This document shows positions 8,477 through 19,300 of a stretch of DNA of 64,000 bases, in pieces. Below the pieces are notes generated by a model. It saw nothing but the letters and a program-made list of their open reading frames with translations. It did not search any database and was not told where the DNA came from. The DNA lies in NCBI GenBank assembly GCA_018223385.1, contig JAGTTR010000014.1:1-64000 (forward strand), given 5' to 3'. Numbering within the stretch: the first letter of the stretch is position 1; every line of letters starts with the position of its first letter. This DNA is from Oscillospiraceae bacterium Marseille-Q3528 (lineage in GTDB: Bacteria > Bacillota > Clostridia > Lachnospirales > Lachnospiraceae). The position numbers were made by a program, and so were the translations under genes.

Positions 8477-11400
8477 CTATTTTATTTTGGTCATAAATCT
8501 CTGAATAATGGCCGCGGTCTCCACTCTGCTGGCATTTCCCTTGGGATCCAGCATCCCGGTGTTGCTCCGGCCATTGATGATCCCGTTGACCACTGCCCAC
8601 TGGACAGCTTCTTTTGCGTAGCCGGAAATCTGATCTGCATCCGGGAAGCGGCTAAGATCAGCTCTGTCGCCGGAAGCAAGTCCCTTCACTTTGCAATAGC
8701 GGTACATAATCACGACCATGTCCTCTCGGGTGATGTTTTCACGGGTGCCGAACAAGCCGGTGTTACTGTGCCCGTTGATGATGCCTGCTTTGTTTGCCCA
8801 GATAATCGGCACACTGAAATAGTTGCCGTCCGGCACATCTGGGAACTTGGTGGAATAGGATGCTTTCGGCGACCCTTCCATACGGTAAATGATGGTGGCA
8901 AACATGGCTCTGGTCAGCGGTTCATCTGGAGCGAAGTTGTGGGTGCCGGAAATGCCGTTCATGATACCGTAATCTTTCACATATTTGATAGCTTCATAGC
9001 GCCAGCCTGTCTTTTCCGGGACATCGTCATAAAGCCAGGAACTCTTGTCGATTACGGGGTCATCCGGTTTTTGTTTTTCTTTTACCACAACTTCACAGGA
9101 AGCAGTCAACTGGCCCAAAGAAGCTGTAATCACCGCCGTCCCTTCCTGTTTTGCCATTAAGCCTCCACCGTTTACGGTGACAACATCCTCATTATCACTT
9201 GTCCAGATAACATTGGTATAAGAGGCATCCTGCGGCGTAATTTCTACTCCCAGCACCTGCGTCTCTCCCACATGCATCTCCAGTATAGATGCGCTCAATG
9301 TCATTTTTTCTGCAATGATTTCATTGGATGAAACATCTGTCATGATTCCGGTTTCGTCTATGACTCCGTCATTTTCTTTATCCGCTTCGTAAGTTCCCGC
9401 CCGAAGATCTATCTTGATGATTCCATCCTTTAACACCGGGATTCCTGAAATCTGCTTTTTTGTTAATGTTCCATCATCCTGCTTTTCAGCCATCTGAATC
9501 TGCACATTCCCCGCATCGGTGCCAACTGTTTTTATTGTATAGGCATCTGCATCATTCAAATAAATTACCTTTTTAAAATCCGCCATTACAGGATCATAAT
9601 AACAGATAAATCGACCGATATCTGTTGTTTCATCCATCTCTTTTCCATCAGATATCGTATATACCAGATTTCCGTTACGATCATATATTTCGACATCTAC
9701 AGGGCATTTGATCACTGCTTTTTGCGCATAAAAATGGGTGCCATCTAATCCGTCTTTATTCTTTAACTCAAACAGGCAATAATTGTTCAGATAATCGAAT
9801 TCCTTTTGCACAAAAGCTTTCTTATCTTTGATTCCAAAATAGTTTTTATCACCTATAAAATACTTATCAATTCCCGAAGGGCCACTCATATCGAGATACG
9901 CCTGTTCCCCATTTACACGGATAGAAAACAGCAGTTGATACGTGTCATAAAATTTCCATGCATTTTCCAGCGACTGATCTGCCAGAAATTCATCTTTGCA
10001 CTGATCCAGCAGATCACTGTAATAAATTCCAAGATTGGCATACGCATTCACGCAGGCTGCCTTGTCAACCATCTTTCCAACGCCTGTTATGGAATTGGCC
10101 ACCAGTTTTCCCAACGTAACTGTCGTTGAAAAATCTCCGTAAGTTTTCATCACAGAAAAAATATTCGGCAGCTGCTCCTTGATTTTTTCCTGAATTCCAT
10201 CTTTTATCGTGTCCTTGTAAAAATCGGTTTTTAAAAATCCATCACTAACAATCTGTGAAAATATATCCTGCCATATATTTTTATAGGGATTCACCAGTTC
10301 CGCCCGCAGCTGGCTGGCAGCAACGATCATTCCATAAGGAAGATATCCTTCTCCAGCTTCCACTTGCTCTAAAAACGTTTCATAGCGTTTGATCTGCTCG
10401 ACTCTCGTCTGGACATTTGCAAAAGCCTGGATATCCTCAAAGAAATCTTTTTCTGCTTTAAGGAAAAAGCTGGTTTCCTTTATATCATCAGAAATAACCG
10501 TATAGCCCTGCACATGCAGATCTCCCTTTTCATTCACCTCACTGCTATGTTCTTGAAGAAATGCAAGAAGTTTATCCAGATCATCTCCGCATTTTTCCAA
10601 CTCTTTCTGATATTGTCCATCTGTGACATCCACAACTCCCTGCGCCACATCTTTTACCTTACTTATGTAATCCATCGCACCAAAGGATTTTAGATTACAG
10701 TCCATAAAATCAAGAAGCATTGCTTTATATCTGGAAATCGTTTTTGTTTCATGTTTCAGCCAAAAATCCAAATCTTTGATCTGTGCAATCGTATTTCCAT
10801 TAAAAATCTCATCATTCAAAACAAGCATTGCTTCCGTTGCCTGCCCCTTGGATGTATCCTTCATATACTTATATGTGTTATATGCCAGATAACAATTATC
10901 ATTTTGCAGGTAATCATAAGCCTTTCTTGCTTCTCTGGCTTTTTCCCAATAAACAGTCCCCTCTTCCAGACTGGATATCCCATTTATTGTATAAAACTCA
11001 TTTAACAGCGATGCGTATTGCTCTGGCGTAAGATTGCCTTTTGTCACACAGTTCTTAATCGCCTCCAGCTGGGCATAATAATATTTTCCGCCATCGGATG
11101 TGTATAATTTTACTTTTTCGATGACTTCCTCATCAGCAGACGCCGGGGTTAAGAACGGGTTGTCCTCGTCGTTGCCATTAATGGTACCGTCTGTGCAGTA
11201 GATTGCAGCAAAATATGTTAGTATATCATTATCCACACTTTTGCTTATACTATTCCACTCCCTTATTGTTCCTTCGTAAACAATTTCTTTAATACCACAT
11301 CCATAAAATGTAGATGTCCCAATATATCTCAATGAATTAGGAATTCTTAATCTTTCTAAGTTTCCACATTCATAAAATGATTCCAAGCTAAAAATTTCTA

Positions 11401-12790
11401 CCTCGGGTGGAAGCGTCACTTCTTTCAAATTAAAACAACCGTAAAATAGACTACTCTCTATTCTTGTTATTTTTTTAGGTAATTCCACTTTTTCCAAACT
11501 TACACACAAAGAAAATACTGAATATCCCATATACGTTACATTATCAGAGATTTTTACATTTGCTAATTTGCTACAGTCTGAAAACGCTACATCTCCTATA
11601 TATATTACATTGTCAGGTATTTCTATGCTTTTTAATTTACTACAACCTTCAAATGCTGAATCTCCTATATATGTTACCCTCTCGGGTATTTTTATATTTT
11701 CTAAATTAATACATCCACAAAAAGTACATTTTTCTATGCGTTCCATTTTATCAGGAAGCTCTACATTCCGTAAATCACAATATGAAAATGCAAAACTTTC
11801 TATAATGCTTAATTTTTCAGGTAATCTTACATTTTTTAATTTCTTACATCCCCAAAACGCACCGCTCCTTATCTGCATCACTGATTCAGGCATTTCTACG
11901 TCCTCTAATTTCCTATTATCATAAAATGCTTCGCATCCTATGCTGGTAACTCCTTCCCTGACTTCAACTTTCGTAAAATCTCCTCCATACCAGGGCGCAT
12001 ATTCATTACCATTATTCGAATAATTCTTCATATCCCCGGTTCCACTTAAAATCAACACATGATCTTTCAATTCCCAGGTGATATTTCCATCTATTCCTTT
12101 CGTCTCCTGTGGTTTCAGTACAACAGTGCCTTTCACATGATACGTCCAGTTATCTGTAAGAGATTGATTTCCATTCTTTGCGCCTTCGCTCACCTCTGCA
12201 TATTCCCAATTTACACTATATGTATTTTGTATCGGGATATCGTAAAGCGCGTATGTATACTTCACTCCATCCACTGTAATTTCCGACATTTCGCTGGGAT
12301 AACTTTTTACAACACTCAAATCCGTCTGCTGATTCCCCACGATATCCTCTGCTGCCTGAGGCGCATTCACCTTTCCGGTTCCAGCATAATACCATGCATC
12401 TGCCTGTGACGGATCCGCTGTATCTGAAGCACTTACTTTCATATAAAAATACGCCGTCTGCTCTACCGTAGCATCTGCTGCTTCCGTCCCCGTTTCCACT
12501 TCCAGAATATTTCCCGTTTCGGCATCCTGTGGTTGTGCATTTTCTTCTGTAGTATCTACCTTTTCTTTCTCCACATATTTCTCATCTGTGGTCTGCGATT
12601 CCTCCTCTGGCTGCTCCGGTTCTTCTTGCACCTCTTCCTCAAAATCCGGTTCTTCTGCCAGATTTTCCTCTTTCTCTTCCCCGGTTTCCTCTGTTTCCAT
12701 CTCCACCGGTTCTTCCGCCAGTGCCACCTCCGGCACGACAGAAAAAGCCACGCATATACTCAGCAGAAGCGCCCATGCTCTCTTTTTCAT
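8477..12790 (-). CDS. SLH-anchored surface protein with leucine-rich repeats, a long helical region and a Big_2 domain
   Basis: 1437-residue exported protein, the largest in the window. Order: signal peptide ending VALAE; acidic linker to about 105; a beta-rich domain at about 105-235; BspA-type leucine-rich repeats at about 240-525; a helix-rich segment at about 560-1005 that matches nothing I recognise; a beta region; a Big_2 Ig-like domain (MTLSASILEMHVGETQVL, about 1165-1245); and three SLH domains at the end. GGGGGA lies five bases before the ATG. No promoter is visible in the 87 bases before it, only the hairpin at 12821-12863, so expression probably depends on read-through from the M23 gene. 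The helical segment is the least explained part. Confidence 0.85.
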   Translation of the reverse strand: MKKRAWALLLSICVAFSVVPEVALAEEPVEMETEETGEEKEENLAEEPDFEEEVQEEPEQPEEESQTTDEKYVEKEKVDTTEENAQPQDAETGNILEVETGTEAADATVEQTAYFYMKVSASDTADPSQADAWYYAGTGKVNAPQAAEDIVGNQQTDLSVVKSYPSEMSEITVDGVKYTYALYDIPIQNTYSVNWEYAEVSEGAKNGNQSLTDNWTYHVKGTVVLKPQETKGIDGNITWELKDHVLILSGTGDMKNYSNNGNEYAPWYGGDFTKVEVREGVTSIGCEAFYDNRKLEDVEMPESVMQIRSGAFWGCKKLKNVRLPEKLSIIESFAFSYCDLRNVELPDKMERIEKCTFCGCINLENIKIPERVTYIGDSAFEGCSKLKSIEIPDNVIYIGDVAFSDCSKLANVKISDNVTYMGYSVFSLCVSLEKVELPKKITRIESSLFYGCFNLKEVTLPPEVEIFSLESFYECGNLERLRIPNSLRYIGTSTFYGCGIKEIVYEGTIREWNSISKSVDNDILTYFAAIYCTDGTINGNDEDNPFLTPASADEEVIEKVKLYTSDGGKYYYAQLEAIKNCVTKGNLTPEQYASLLNEFYTINGISSLEEGTVYWEKAREARKAYDYLQNDNCYLAYNTYKYMKDTSKGQATEAMLVLNDEIFNGNTIAQIKDLDFWLKHETKTISRYKAMLLDFMDCNLKSFGAMDYISKVKDVAQGVVDVTDGQYQKELEKCGDDLDKLLAFLQEHSSEVNEKGDLHVQGYTVISDDIKETSFFLKAEKDFFEDIQAFANVQTRVEQIKRYETFLEQVEAGEGYLPYGMIVAASQLRAELVNPYKNIWQDIFSQIVSDGFLKTDFYKDTIKDGIQEKIKEQLPNIFSVMKTYGDFSTTVTLGKLVANSITGVGKMVDKAACVNAYANLGIYYSDLLDQCKDEFLADQSLENAWKFYDTYQLLFSIRVNGEQAYLDMSGPSGIDKYFIGDKNYFGIKDKKAFVQKEFDYLNNYCLFELKNKDGLDGTHFYAQKAVIKCPVDVEIYDRNGNLVYTISDGKEMDETTDIGRFICYYDPVMADFKKVIYLNDADAYTIKTVGTDAGNVQIQMAEKQDDGTLTKKQISGIPVLKDGIIKIDLRAGTYEADKENDGVIDETGIMTDVSSNEIIAEKMTLSASILEMHVGETQVLGVEITPQDASYTNVIWTSDNEDVVTVNGGGLMAKQEGTAVITASLGQLTASCEVVVKEKQKPDDPVIDKSSWLYDDVPEKTGWRYEAIKYVKDYGIMNGISGTHNFAPDEPLTRAMFATIIYRMEGSPKASYSTKFPDVPDGNYFSVPIIWANKAGIINGHSNTGLFGTRENITREDMVVIMYRYCKVKGLASGDRADLSRFPDADQISGYAKEAVQWAVVNGIINGRSNTGMLDPKGNASRVETAAIIQRFMTKIK

Positions 12791-12820
12791 ATAATCTTCC
12801 CCCTGTAACTGCTCTTTTGC

Positions 12821-12863
12821 AGAAAAGGGGCTTCCCCGCTTCTGCGGAAAATGCCCCTCTTCT
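12821..12863 (-). terminator. Terminator or attenuator between two SLH genes
   Basis: Minus strand: AGAAGAGGGGC pairs with GCCCCTTTTCT over 11 bases with one wobble pair, and an inner CCGC/GCGG stem sits within the loop. The run of T is part of the descending arm and is short. Because no promoter is seen between it and the next start codon, it may act as a partial terminator. Confidence 0.65.
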
Positions 12864-12877
12864 GTTGTAAAAGTCCT

Positions 12878-15800
12878 TTATTTGATTTTGGTCATGAATC
12901 TCTGAATGATAGCTGCAGTCTCCACTCTGCTTGCATTACCTCTCGGATCCAGCATACCGGTGTTGCTCCGGCCATTGATGATACCGTTGGCCACTGCCCA
13001 CTGGACTGCTTCTTTTGCATAACCGGAAACCCGTCCTGCATCCGGGAATCGGCTGAGGGCCGCCCGGCCATTGGTTGCGATACCTTTATACTTGCAGTAC
13101 CGATACATGATGACCACCATGTCCTCACGGGTAATGTTTTCATTCGTACCGAACAGTCCCGTATTGCTATGTCCGTTGATAATACCAGCTTTGTTTGCCC
13201 AGATAATCGGCACGCTGAAATAGTTACCGTTCGGTACATCCGGGAACTTTGCGGAATAGGATGCTTTCGGCGAACCTTCCATCCGGTAAATGATGGTGGC
13301 AAACATAGCTCTGGTCAGTGGCGCATCCGGTGCGAAATTACGGGTACCGGAGATGCCGTTCATGATGCCATGATCCTTTACATATTTGACGGCATCGTAA
13401 CGCCATCCAGATGTTTCAGGAACATCATCGTAGAGCCAGGAACTTTTATCTATTTCCGGTTTGGATTCTTCTGCTTTTATTGTAAACATCATTCGAATTG
13501 AACCCTGATAGTTTCCAATTCCAGAAATATTCACTCTTGCATTTCCCACATCCCGGTTATTACTGTAAGTCACCTGATAATCTCTTCCGTTCTGCAGGCC
13601 TTCAACCTGAACATTCGGTCGTTTTTCATTTCCATCATAGGTATAAACTGTCTGACTCAAGGTCACCTCTCTGTCAGACAAATCTGCCCTGCCGATTGAA
13701 AATGTCGTTGTAATCGTCCCGGTAAATGTTCCCATTCCTTTTACAACTACCTGCGCTGTTCCGGCATTTAAGTTATCTTTGTAGGATACCGCAAAATCTC
13801 TTCCTTCCACCAGATTGCCAATGCTCACTTTGGGCTTTTTCTCATTTCCATCATAAACATAATTTTTCTGTGACAGACTGATGCTGTTCTTGTAATCTTC
13901 CAGAGAACTGTATGCTTTTACTGTTACCTGGAAAGTCACTGTTTTCTTCTCATAAGAAACCGTAATTGTCTGCTGACCTGCATTCTTCAAAGTCAGTGGT
14001 GTACAGGTAAATCCATTTGTAACTTTTCGACTGGAACCGTCACTGTAATCAGCCTGTAATGTCAGACCCGTTGTGTTTAAAGTATCCCCCACCATATATA
14101 CTGTTTTCGTCGGTTTAGAGGTGATGGACAGACTCTCTATCTGCGGCGTGGGAGGTGTCGTATTCTCAAACTCACAGATGTATCCCACATGAATCATGTG
14201 GAACAGTTCTCCTTCTCCCGGTAAATAGTTGTCATTTGGCGCATCATTCCAACGATTTATCTTTACCGATGGGATTTCCGAATATTTGTCTGTATATATC
14301 TGAAGATAGGATTCACAGCCTCCATTATTATCCGGCTGACCGGGGACCCAGTTTGTATAGCTGAAAGCTTCTCCTGTCACCCATTTGTATGCACCCTTAC
14401 TGGTATCCAGCTTTCCGCCCATCCAGTACATATACTTTGTCCCTTTGGCAATCAGAGACTCCACAAAGCTTTCTTCCGCCCCAGAGGTAACCGTTACCAA
14501 ATGTCCGCCCAGTTTTTCACAGGCTGCTTTTGCATCCTCCCAGGTAAGCGGTTTGTCAAAAACCTGATAGGTTCTTCCTTCAAACTTTCCTTCCACTACC
14601 GGTTTTTCCGATGATGGATTCGTCTCCATGATCAGTCTGAATTTCTGTCTTGCACTTTCATTGTAGGCTGAAATCTGCGCAGCGACTCCATTTTGTATAC
14701 TTCCAGATGCCGGCGTCAGTACTTTTGTATCACTGCAATTACATTTTAACGCATAAGAACCATCACTTAATTTATAAACCTTCCATTGCTGGGATGGATT
14801 ATAATTCAAAGGATACGCTCCAACTTCGGTTCCATTAATATCTCGTGCATACAGTAGATCAATTGCCATTGTTTCATTTGCAACCGGAACAACAAGGTAC
14901 GATCCATTAAAGCGGATAAAATGCCACAATTGACTGTTATCTGCATTGGCCTTGTTAAACACCATTTTCTTGCCCCTGCTGGCATCCCCATACGGAGAGG
15001 ATAAATCTACCGTGAGGTAAGTTCCTGTACTGACATTCTGGACTCTTGCATAAAAAGAAGCCGGAAGGTCTGTGGCCTCTTCTGGAAGCCCCGGAACATT
15101 CAGAGAATCTAACTGGCAATTGCTTACATTACCAGCATTATCAAAGGCATAAATATGTGTCGTATATTCTCCTGTTTCCCCATTATGGTCAGATGTATTT
15201 ACGCGGTAAGAATACACATTTCCATTCGCCGTCCCGCTGGCCTGCGGATTTACTTCCCAATTAGGCTGTATGTCATCCTGCCAGTTAGCGGCAGTCCATG
15301 AAGGGAACTGTACGCGATTCACCCCGCTTCCTGAATCCGTAACGGTACAGGATACTGTGTAACCTGTAGCATCAATATCCGTAATCTTCGCATTGCTGAT
15401 CTGTGGAGCAGTTGTATCTGATTTCACATCAATCGTTACCGTTCCCAGAAGGGTATTGCCACCTCCACCTACATTAATGGCATACAAACTGAATTCATGA
15501 GGTCCGGAAAGATTTGTACTCAGCGAACCATCAAACCCATGGTAGTCTCCTGCCCCCGGATATGCAGCTCCCACGTCTGTTCTTTTCTGATCTGCTTTCA
15601 GCACACCAATTCCTATATTTCCAGACCATACATGTACTTCCAGCGCAGCGCCAAGATCATCCTCATCAAAACACCAGCCTGAAAAGCTTACCTTATTATA
15701 CTCACTTCCATAATTATCTATTACGCCCATGGGATTATGTTCTGACGGTTTCGGCGTACTTGGCGTATTGGTCTTTGTCAGGTAATTCTGCGGATCTACC

Positions 15801-16309
15801 GTATTTCCTCCTATTTTAAGTCCAAAATGTAAATGTGCACCTTGCGTTTTTCCTGAATTACCCGAATACCCGATAAGCTGCCCCTGAGATACGGTATCCC
15901 CCACTTTAACGACTAATCCTCCGGTCTTCAAATGACAATAAGAGGAGTATACATTATTTCCATGGGAAATAGTAATCCTATTCGCATAACTTCCGGGGCA
16001 CCCACTCTTGGTACACAAAGGCGGATATCCCGCCACATGGGATCCTGTACACCCGATATCTTTTGCTTCAGTTACAGTCCCCGATGCTGTTGCGTATACA
16101 GGTGTTCCTATCGGTACACCAAAATCTGTTGCACCGTGGTAACCTCCCTTTGGGTATGTCCACCCTGCGGTAATCCTGGCACTCGTTGTAACCGGCCAGA
16201 TATACGTTCCATCCCCGGCGGTTGCTGCTGATACCGATGAAGGCATAAGAAATGATAGTAATCCTATCGATAAAAGCATGCATAACATAAAGTTTCTCAT
16301 CTTTTTCAT
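12878..16309 (-). CDS. SLH-anchored M23 peptidase with ricin-type and C-type lectin domains
   Basis: 1143-residue exported protein with an unusual domain set. After a signal peptide, residues 35-177 are an M23 (LytM-type) zinc endopeptidase with the metal-site residues H58xxxD62 and H159xH161, so it should cut peptide bridges in peptidoglycan. Then come a beta domain (about 190-298), a GBS Bsp-like repeat (about 300-405), a ricin B-type lectin domain (about 415-560) with SQLWHF and SQQWKV, a C-type lectin domain (about 575-725, ending GYICEF) and a Big_3 Ig-like domain (about 730-805). Two 75-residue repeats follow (YVYDGNEKKP and YTYDGNEKRP), then three SLH domains. No N-terminal SH3 or other wall-binding unit is seen, so SLH and lectins must position it. 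It probably shares the transcript of the gene upstream, since only 68 bases separate them. Confidence 0.88.
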   Translation of the reverse strand: MKKMRNFMLCMLLSIGLLSFLMPSSVSAATAGDGTYIWPVTTSARITAGWTYPKGGYHGATDFGVPIGTPVYATASGTVTEAKDIGCTGSHVAGYPPLCTKSGCPGSYANRITISHGNNVYSSYCHLKTGGLVVKVGDTVSQGQLIGYSGNSGKTQGAHLHFGLKIGGNTVDPQNYLTKTNTPSTPKPSEHNPMGVIDNYGSEYNKVSFSGWCFDEDDLGAALEVHVWSGNIGIGVLKADQKRTDVGAAYPGAGDYHGFDGSLSTNLSGPHEFSLYAINVGGGGNTLLGTVTIDVKSDTTAPQISNAKITDIDATGYTVSCTVTDSGSGVNRVQFPSWTAANWQDDIQPNWEVNPQASGTANGNVYSYRVNTSDHNGETGEYTTHIYAFDNAGNVSNCQLDSLNVPGLPEEATDLPASFYARVQNVSTGTYLTVDLSSPYGDASRGKKMVFNKANADNSQLWHFIRFNGSYLVVPVANETMAIDLLYARDINGTEVGAYPLNYNPSQQWKVYKLSDGSYALKCNCSDTKVLTPASGSIQNGVAAQISAYNESARQKFRLIMETNPSSEKPVVEGKFEGRTYQVFDKPLTWEDAKAACEKLGGHLVTVTSGAEESFVESLIAKGTKYMYWMGGKLDTSKGAYKWVTGEAFSYTNWVPGQPDNNGGCESYLQIYTDKYSEIPSVKINRWNDAPNDNYLPGEGELFHMIHVGYICEFENTTPPTPQIESLSITSKPTKTVYMVGDTLNTTGLTLQADYSDGSSRKVTNGFTCTPLTLKNAGQQTITVSYEKKTVTFQVTVKAYSSLEDYKNSISLSQKNYVYDGNEKKPKVSIGNLVEGRDFAVSYKDNLNAGTAQVVVKGMGTFTGTITTTFSIGRADLSDREVTLSQTVYTYDGNEKRPNVQVEGLQNGRDYQVTYSNNRDVGNARVNISGIGNYQGSIRMMFTIKAEESKPEIDKSSWLYDDVPETSGWRYDAVKYVKDHGIMNGISGTRNFAPDAPLTRAMFATIIYRMEGSPKASYSAKFPDVPNGNYFSVPIIWANKAGIINGHSNTGLFGTNENITREDMVVIMYRYCKYKGIATNGRAALSRFPDAGRVSGYAKEAVQWAVANGIINGRSNTGMLDPRGNASRVETAAIIQRFMTKIK

Positions 16310-16377
16310 CGCACATGTTCCCCCTTTTCACATGCAAATTTTATTCTTCATGTTCCTCTATCTATATTTGAAAGTTA

Positions 16378-19300
16378 TCATTTTATTTTGGTCATAAATC
16401 TCTGAATAATGGCCGCAGTTTCCACTCTGCTTGCATTACCCTTGGGATCCAGCATCCCGGTATTGCTCCGGCCATTAATGATGCCGTTGGCAACTGCCCA
16501 CTGGACAGCTTCTTTTGCATAACCGGAAATCTGATCTGCATCCGGGAAACGGCCAAGATCAGCTCTGCCGCCGGAAGCCAGTCCTTTCACCCGGCAATAG
16601 CGGTACATGATCACGACCATGTCCTCACGGGTGATGTTTTCGCGGGTGCCGAACAGACCGGTGTTGCTGTGACCGTTGATGATGCCTGCTTTGTTTGCCC
16701 AGATGATCGGCACACTGAAATAGTTGCCGTCAGGTACATCCGGGAATTTGACGGAATAGGATGCTTTCGGCGAGCCTTCCATCCGGTAAATGATGGTGGC
16801 AAACATGGCTCTGGTCAGAGGTTCATCCGGGGCGAAGTTGTGGGTGCCGGAAATGCCATTCATGATGCCATGCTCTTTTGTGTATTTGATGGCTTCATAG
16901 CGCCAGCCGTACAGCTCCAGCACATCATCATAGAGGCCGCCTGCTTCCAGCGACGCCATTTTGGACTTACACACATCACAGATTCCATCCATATTTTTAT
17001 CGGTACAGATTTCCACTTCTTCATAGTCACATTTGGAACAATATACCCGATGTCTGCCGGTACTTACCTGCTCGTAGGACAGCTGGTGTGTTCCGGCTGC
17101 GGTCTCATTATCCCTGTAGCTATAGCCGCAGAGACTGCAGAAATGCAGAGTATAACCGGCAGTCTGACAGCCGGGTGCCACAACGGATGTGGTGTAGCTG
17201 TGCGCACAGTTTCCTGTCGTCAATGCTGCATCCTGCAGCTGCGCATTGCTGCCTGCGATGGAAATGTTGTCCCACATGTCCTGATTTCCCAGGAAATTGA
17301 CGTTTTCCAGCGCATCACAGGAGGTAAAGGCACCGTCTTCTATGGAAGTAACCCCGGCAGGAATCGTCAGTTCTGTCAGAGAACTGCAATCTCCAAACGT
17401 GTACTCTTTGATACTGGTAATCCGGATTGGAATGCGGACGCTCTGCAAACTGCTGCAGCCATAAAACTGGTACGCCCCCATTTCCGTGATCGTATTCGGC
17501 AGCGTGATCTGCTCCAGCGCCCGGCAGTTGTTAAAGGCATTGTCACCGATTGTTGTCGTTCCTTCCGGAAGAGAAATTTCTTTCAGCACGATACAGGAGG
17601 AAAATGCATTTCTGCCAATTCTCAGGGTTCCATTTGCCGATGCACTGCCCTGCGAATCAAGAGCATTCCCGGTTGTCCTGGTAACTGCACCTGCAAACAC
17701 AACATTTGTCAGGCTTTCACATCCTGAGAAAGCCCCATCCTCTATTGCAGTCAGATTTTTCGGCAAAGATATGCTCTTCAAGCCACTGGACTCGAAAGCC
17801 AATTCGCCAATACTCGTCACCGTATCCGGCAGTGTTACTTTTTCCAGCTTTTTATTGTTTGCAAATGCACGTACACCGATTCTCGTAATCCCCGTGCCTA
17901 TCACGACTTCTTTAAAATCAGCACTGCGCCAGGGAGCGTCCCCACCCCAGTAATCTTCTATCTCTCCTTTACCGGTGATGGTCAGCACCTGATTCTGGCA
18001 TGTCCACCGGATCGGCTCCATCTTCTGTTTACAGCAGTCACAGAAGCCGTCTCCATCTCCGTCATAGCAATTTTCTTCTGCGGAATAATCCCCTTTGGAA
18101 CAGGACACCAGATGTTTGCCGTTATTTTGTTTTTTATAAACCAAATCATGCCATGAAGCATACTCGATGTCAGATTTATAGGAATATCCGCACTTTTCAC
18201 ATGTATGCGTGGTATATCCATCTTTTTCACAGGTAACCTTCACTACCTTTTTCCTCAAAACATGGGCACAGGATGTGGTAGTCAGATAAGTCACATTGAA
18301 CAGACCACTGTTGTCATCCGCAACTATGGAAATGCCGCCCCACTGGTAGGTGCTGCCTGCATAGGATACGGTCTGCAGCGCATCGCACATGTAAAAAGCA
18401 CCCCGCGCAATGGTCTTCACAGCAACAGGAATGCTCACTGACTGCATGCCGGAACAGTTCATGAAAACATAGGAAGGCAGGGTCGTTATGTTCTTTGGAA
18501 CCTTCATCTCCCGCAGCGATTTACAATTCCGAAAAGCCTGATCTCCAATCGAAGTCACACTGTCCGGGAGTGATGCAGACACCATTTTACTGCACTCTGC
18601 AAACGCCAGGTCTTCAATCAAAGTGACCCCATCCGGAATCACAATATCTTTCAGACTGCTGCATTCATAAAAAGCCGCTTTGGGAATGGATCTGAGCCCC
18701 TTAGGAAGAGTGACCTGCTCCAGCTTTCTGCAATTCAAAAACATGCTGTTGCCCAGATCTTTGACCGTGTCTGCGATGGATGCAGAGGTCACATTGGAAC
18801 AGCCTGCGAAAGCGTAATCTCCGATCTTCGTGATACCCGATGACACCACGATCTTCGTGATCTTTGAAATCTCGCCCTGCCACGGGGTCTCTCCATACCC
18901 CTGGCCGTTAAAGGAGTCTGTCCATACCCATCCATAGTTCGGCATATCGCCACTGCCGCTGATGGTCAGCGTTCCGTTGGAAACCGACCAGCTGATATTT
19001 CCCGCCGTCTGATTTTCCAGCGCGTTTTCCTCTATCTGTTCTGTGGTTTCCGCATCCTCTGATGCTGGATTTTGCAAATCTTCTTCAGCAGCTGTCGAGG
19101 CACCCTGTTCTTTCGATATTTCATCCGGAATCTCCTGCTGTTCTTCCCCGGCTGCCGCGCCCTGATCTGCAGACGCTTTTCCTTCGTCTTCCGTGCCTTC
19201 TTCTATGGTGTCTGCTGCTTCCTCCGAAGCTTTCGGTGTCTCGCCCGAACTCTCTGTTATCTCCGGCTGATCATTCTGCTCTTTCTCCGGTGTCTCGACA

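Noticed and set aside
16669-17727. Long open frame on the plus strand across an SLH gene
   Set aside because: It is the complement of SLH and leucine-rich codons; similar frames recur opposite every SLH copy, have many Cys and His, and lack ribosome sites.
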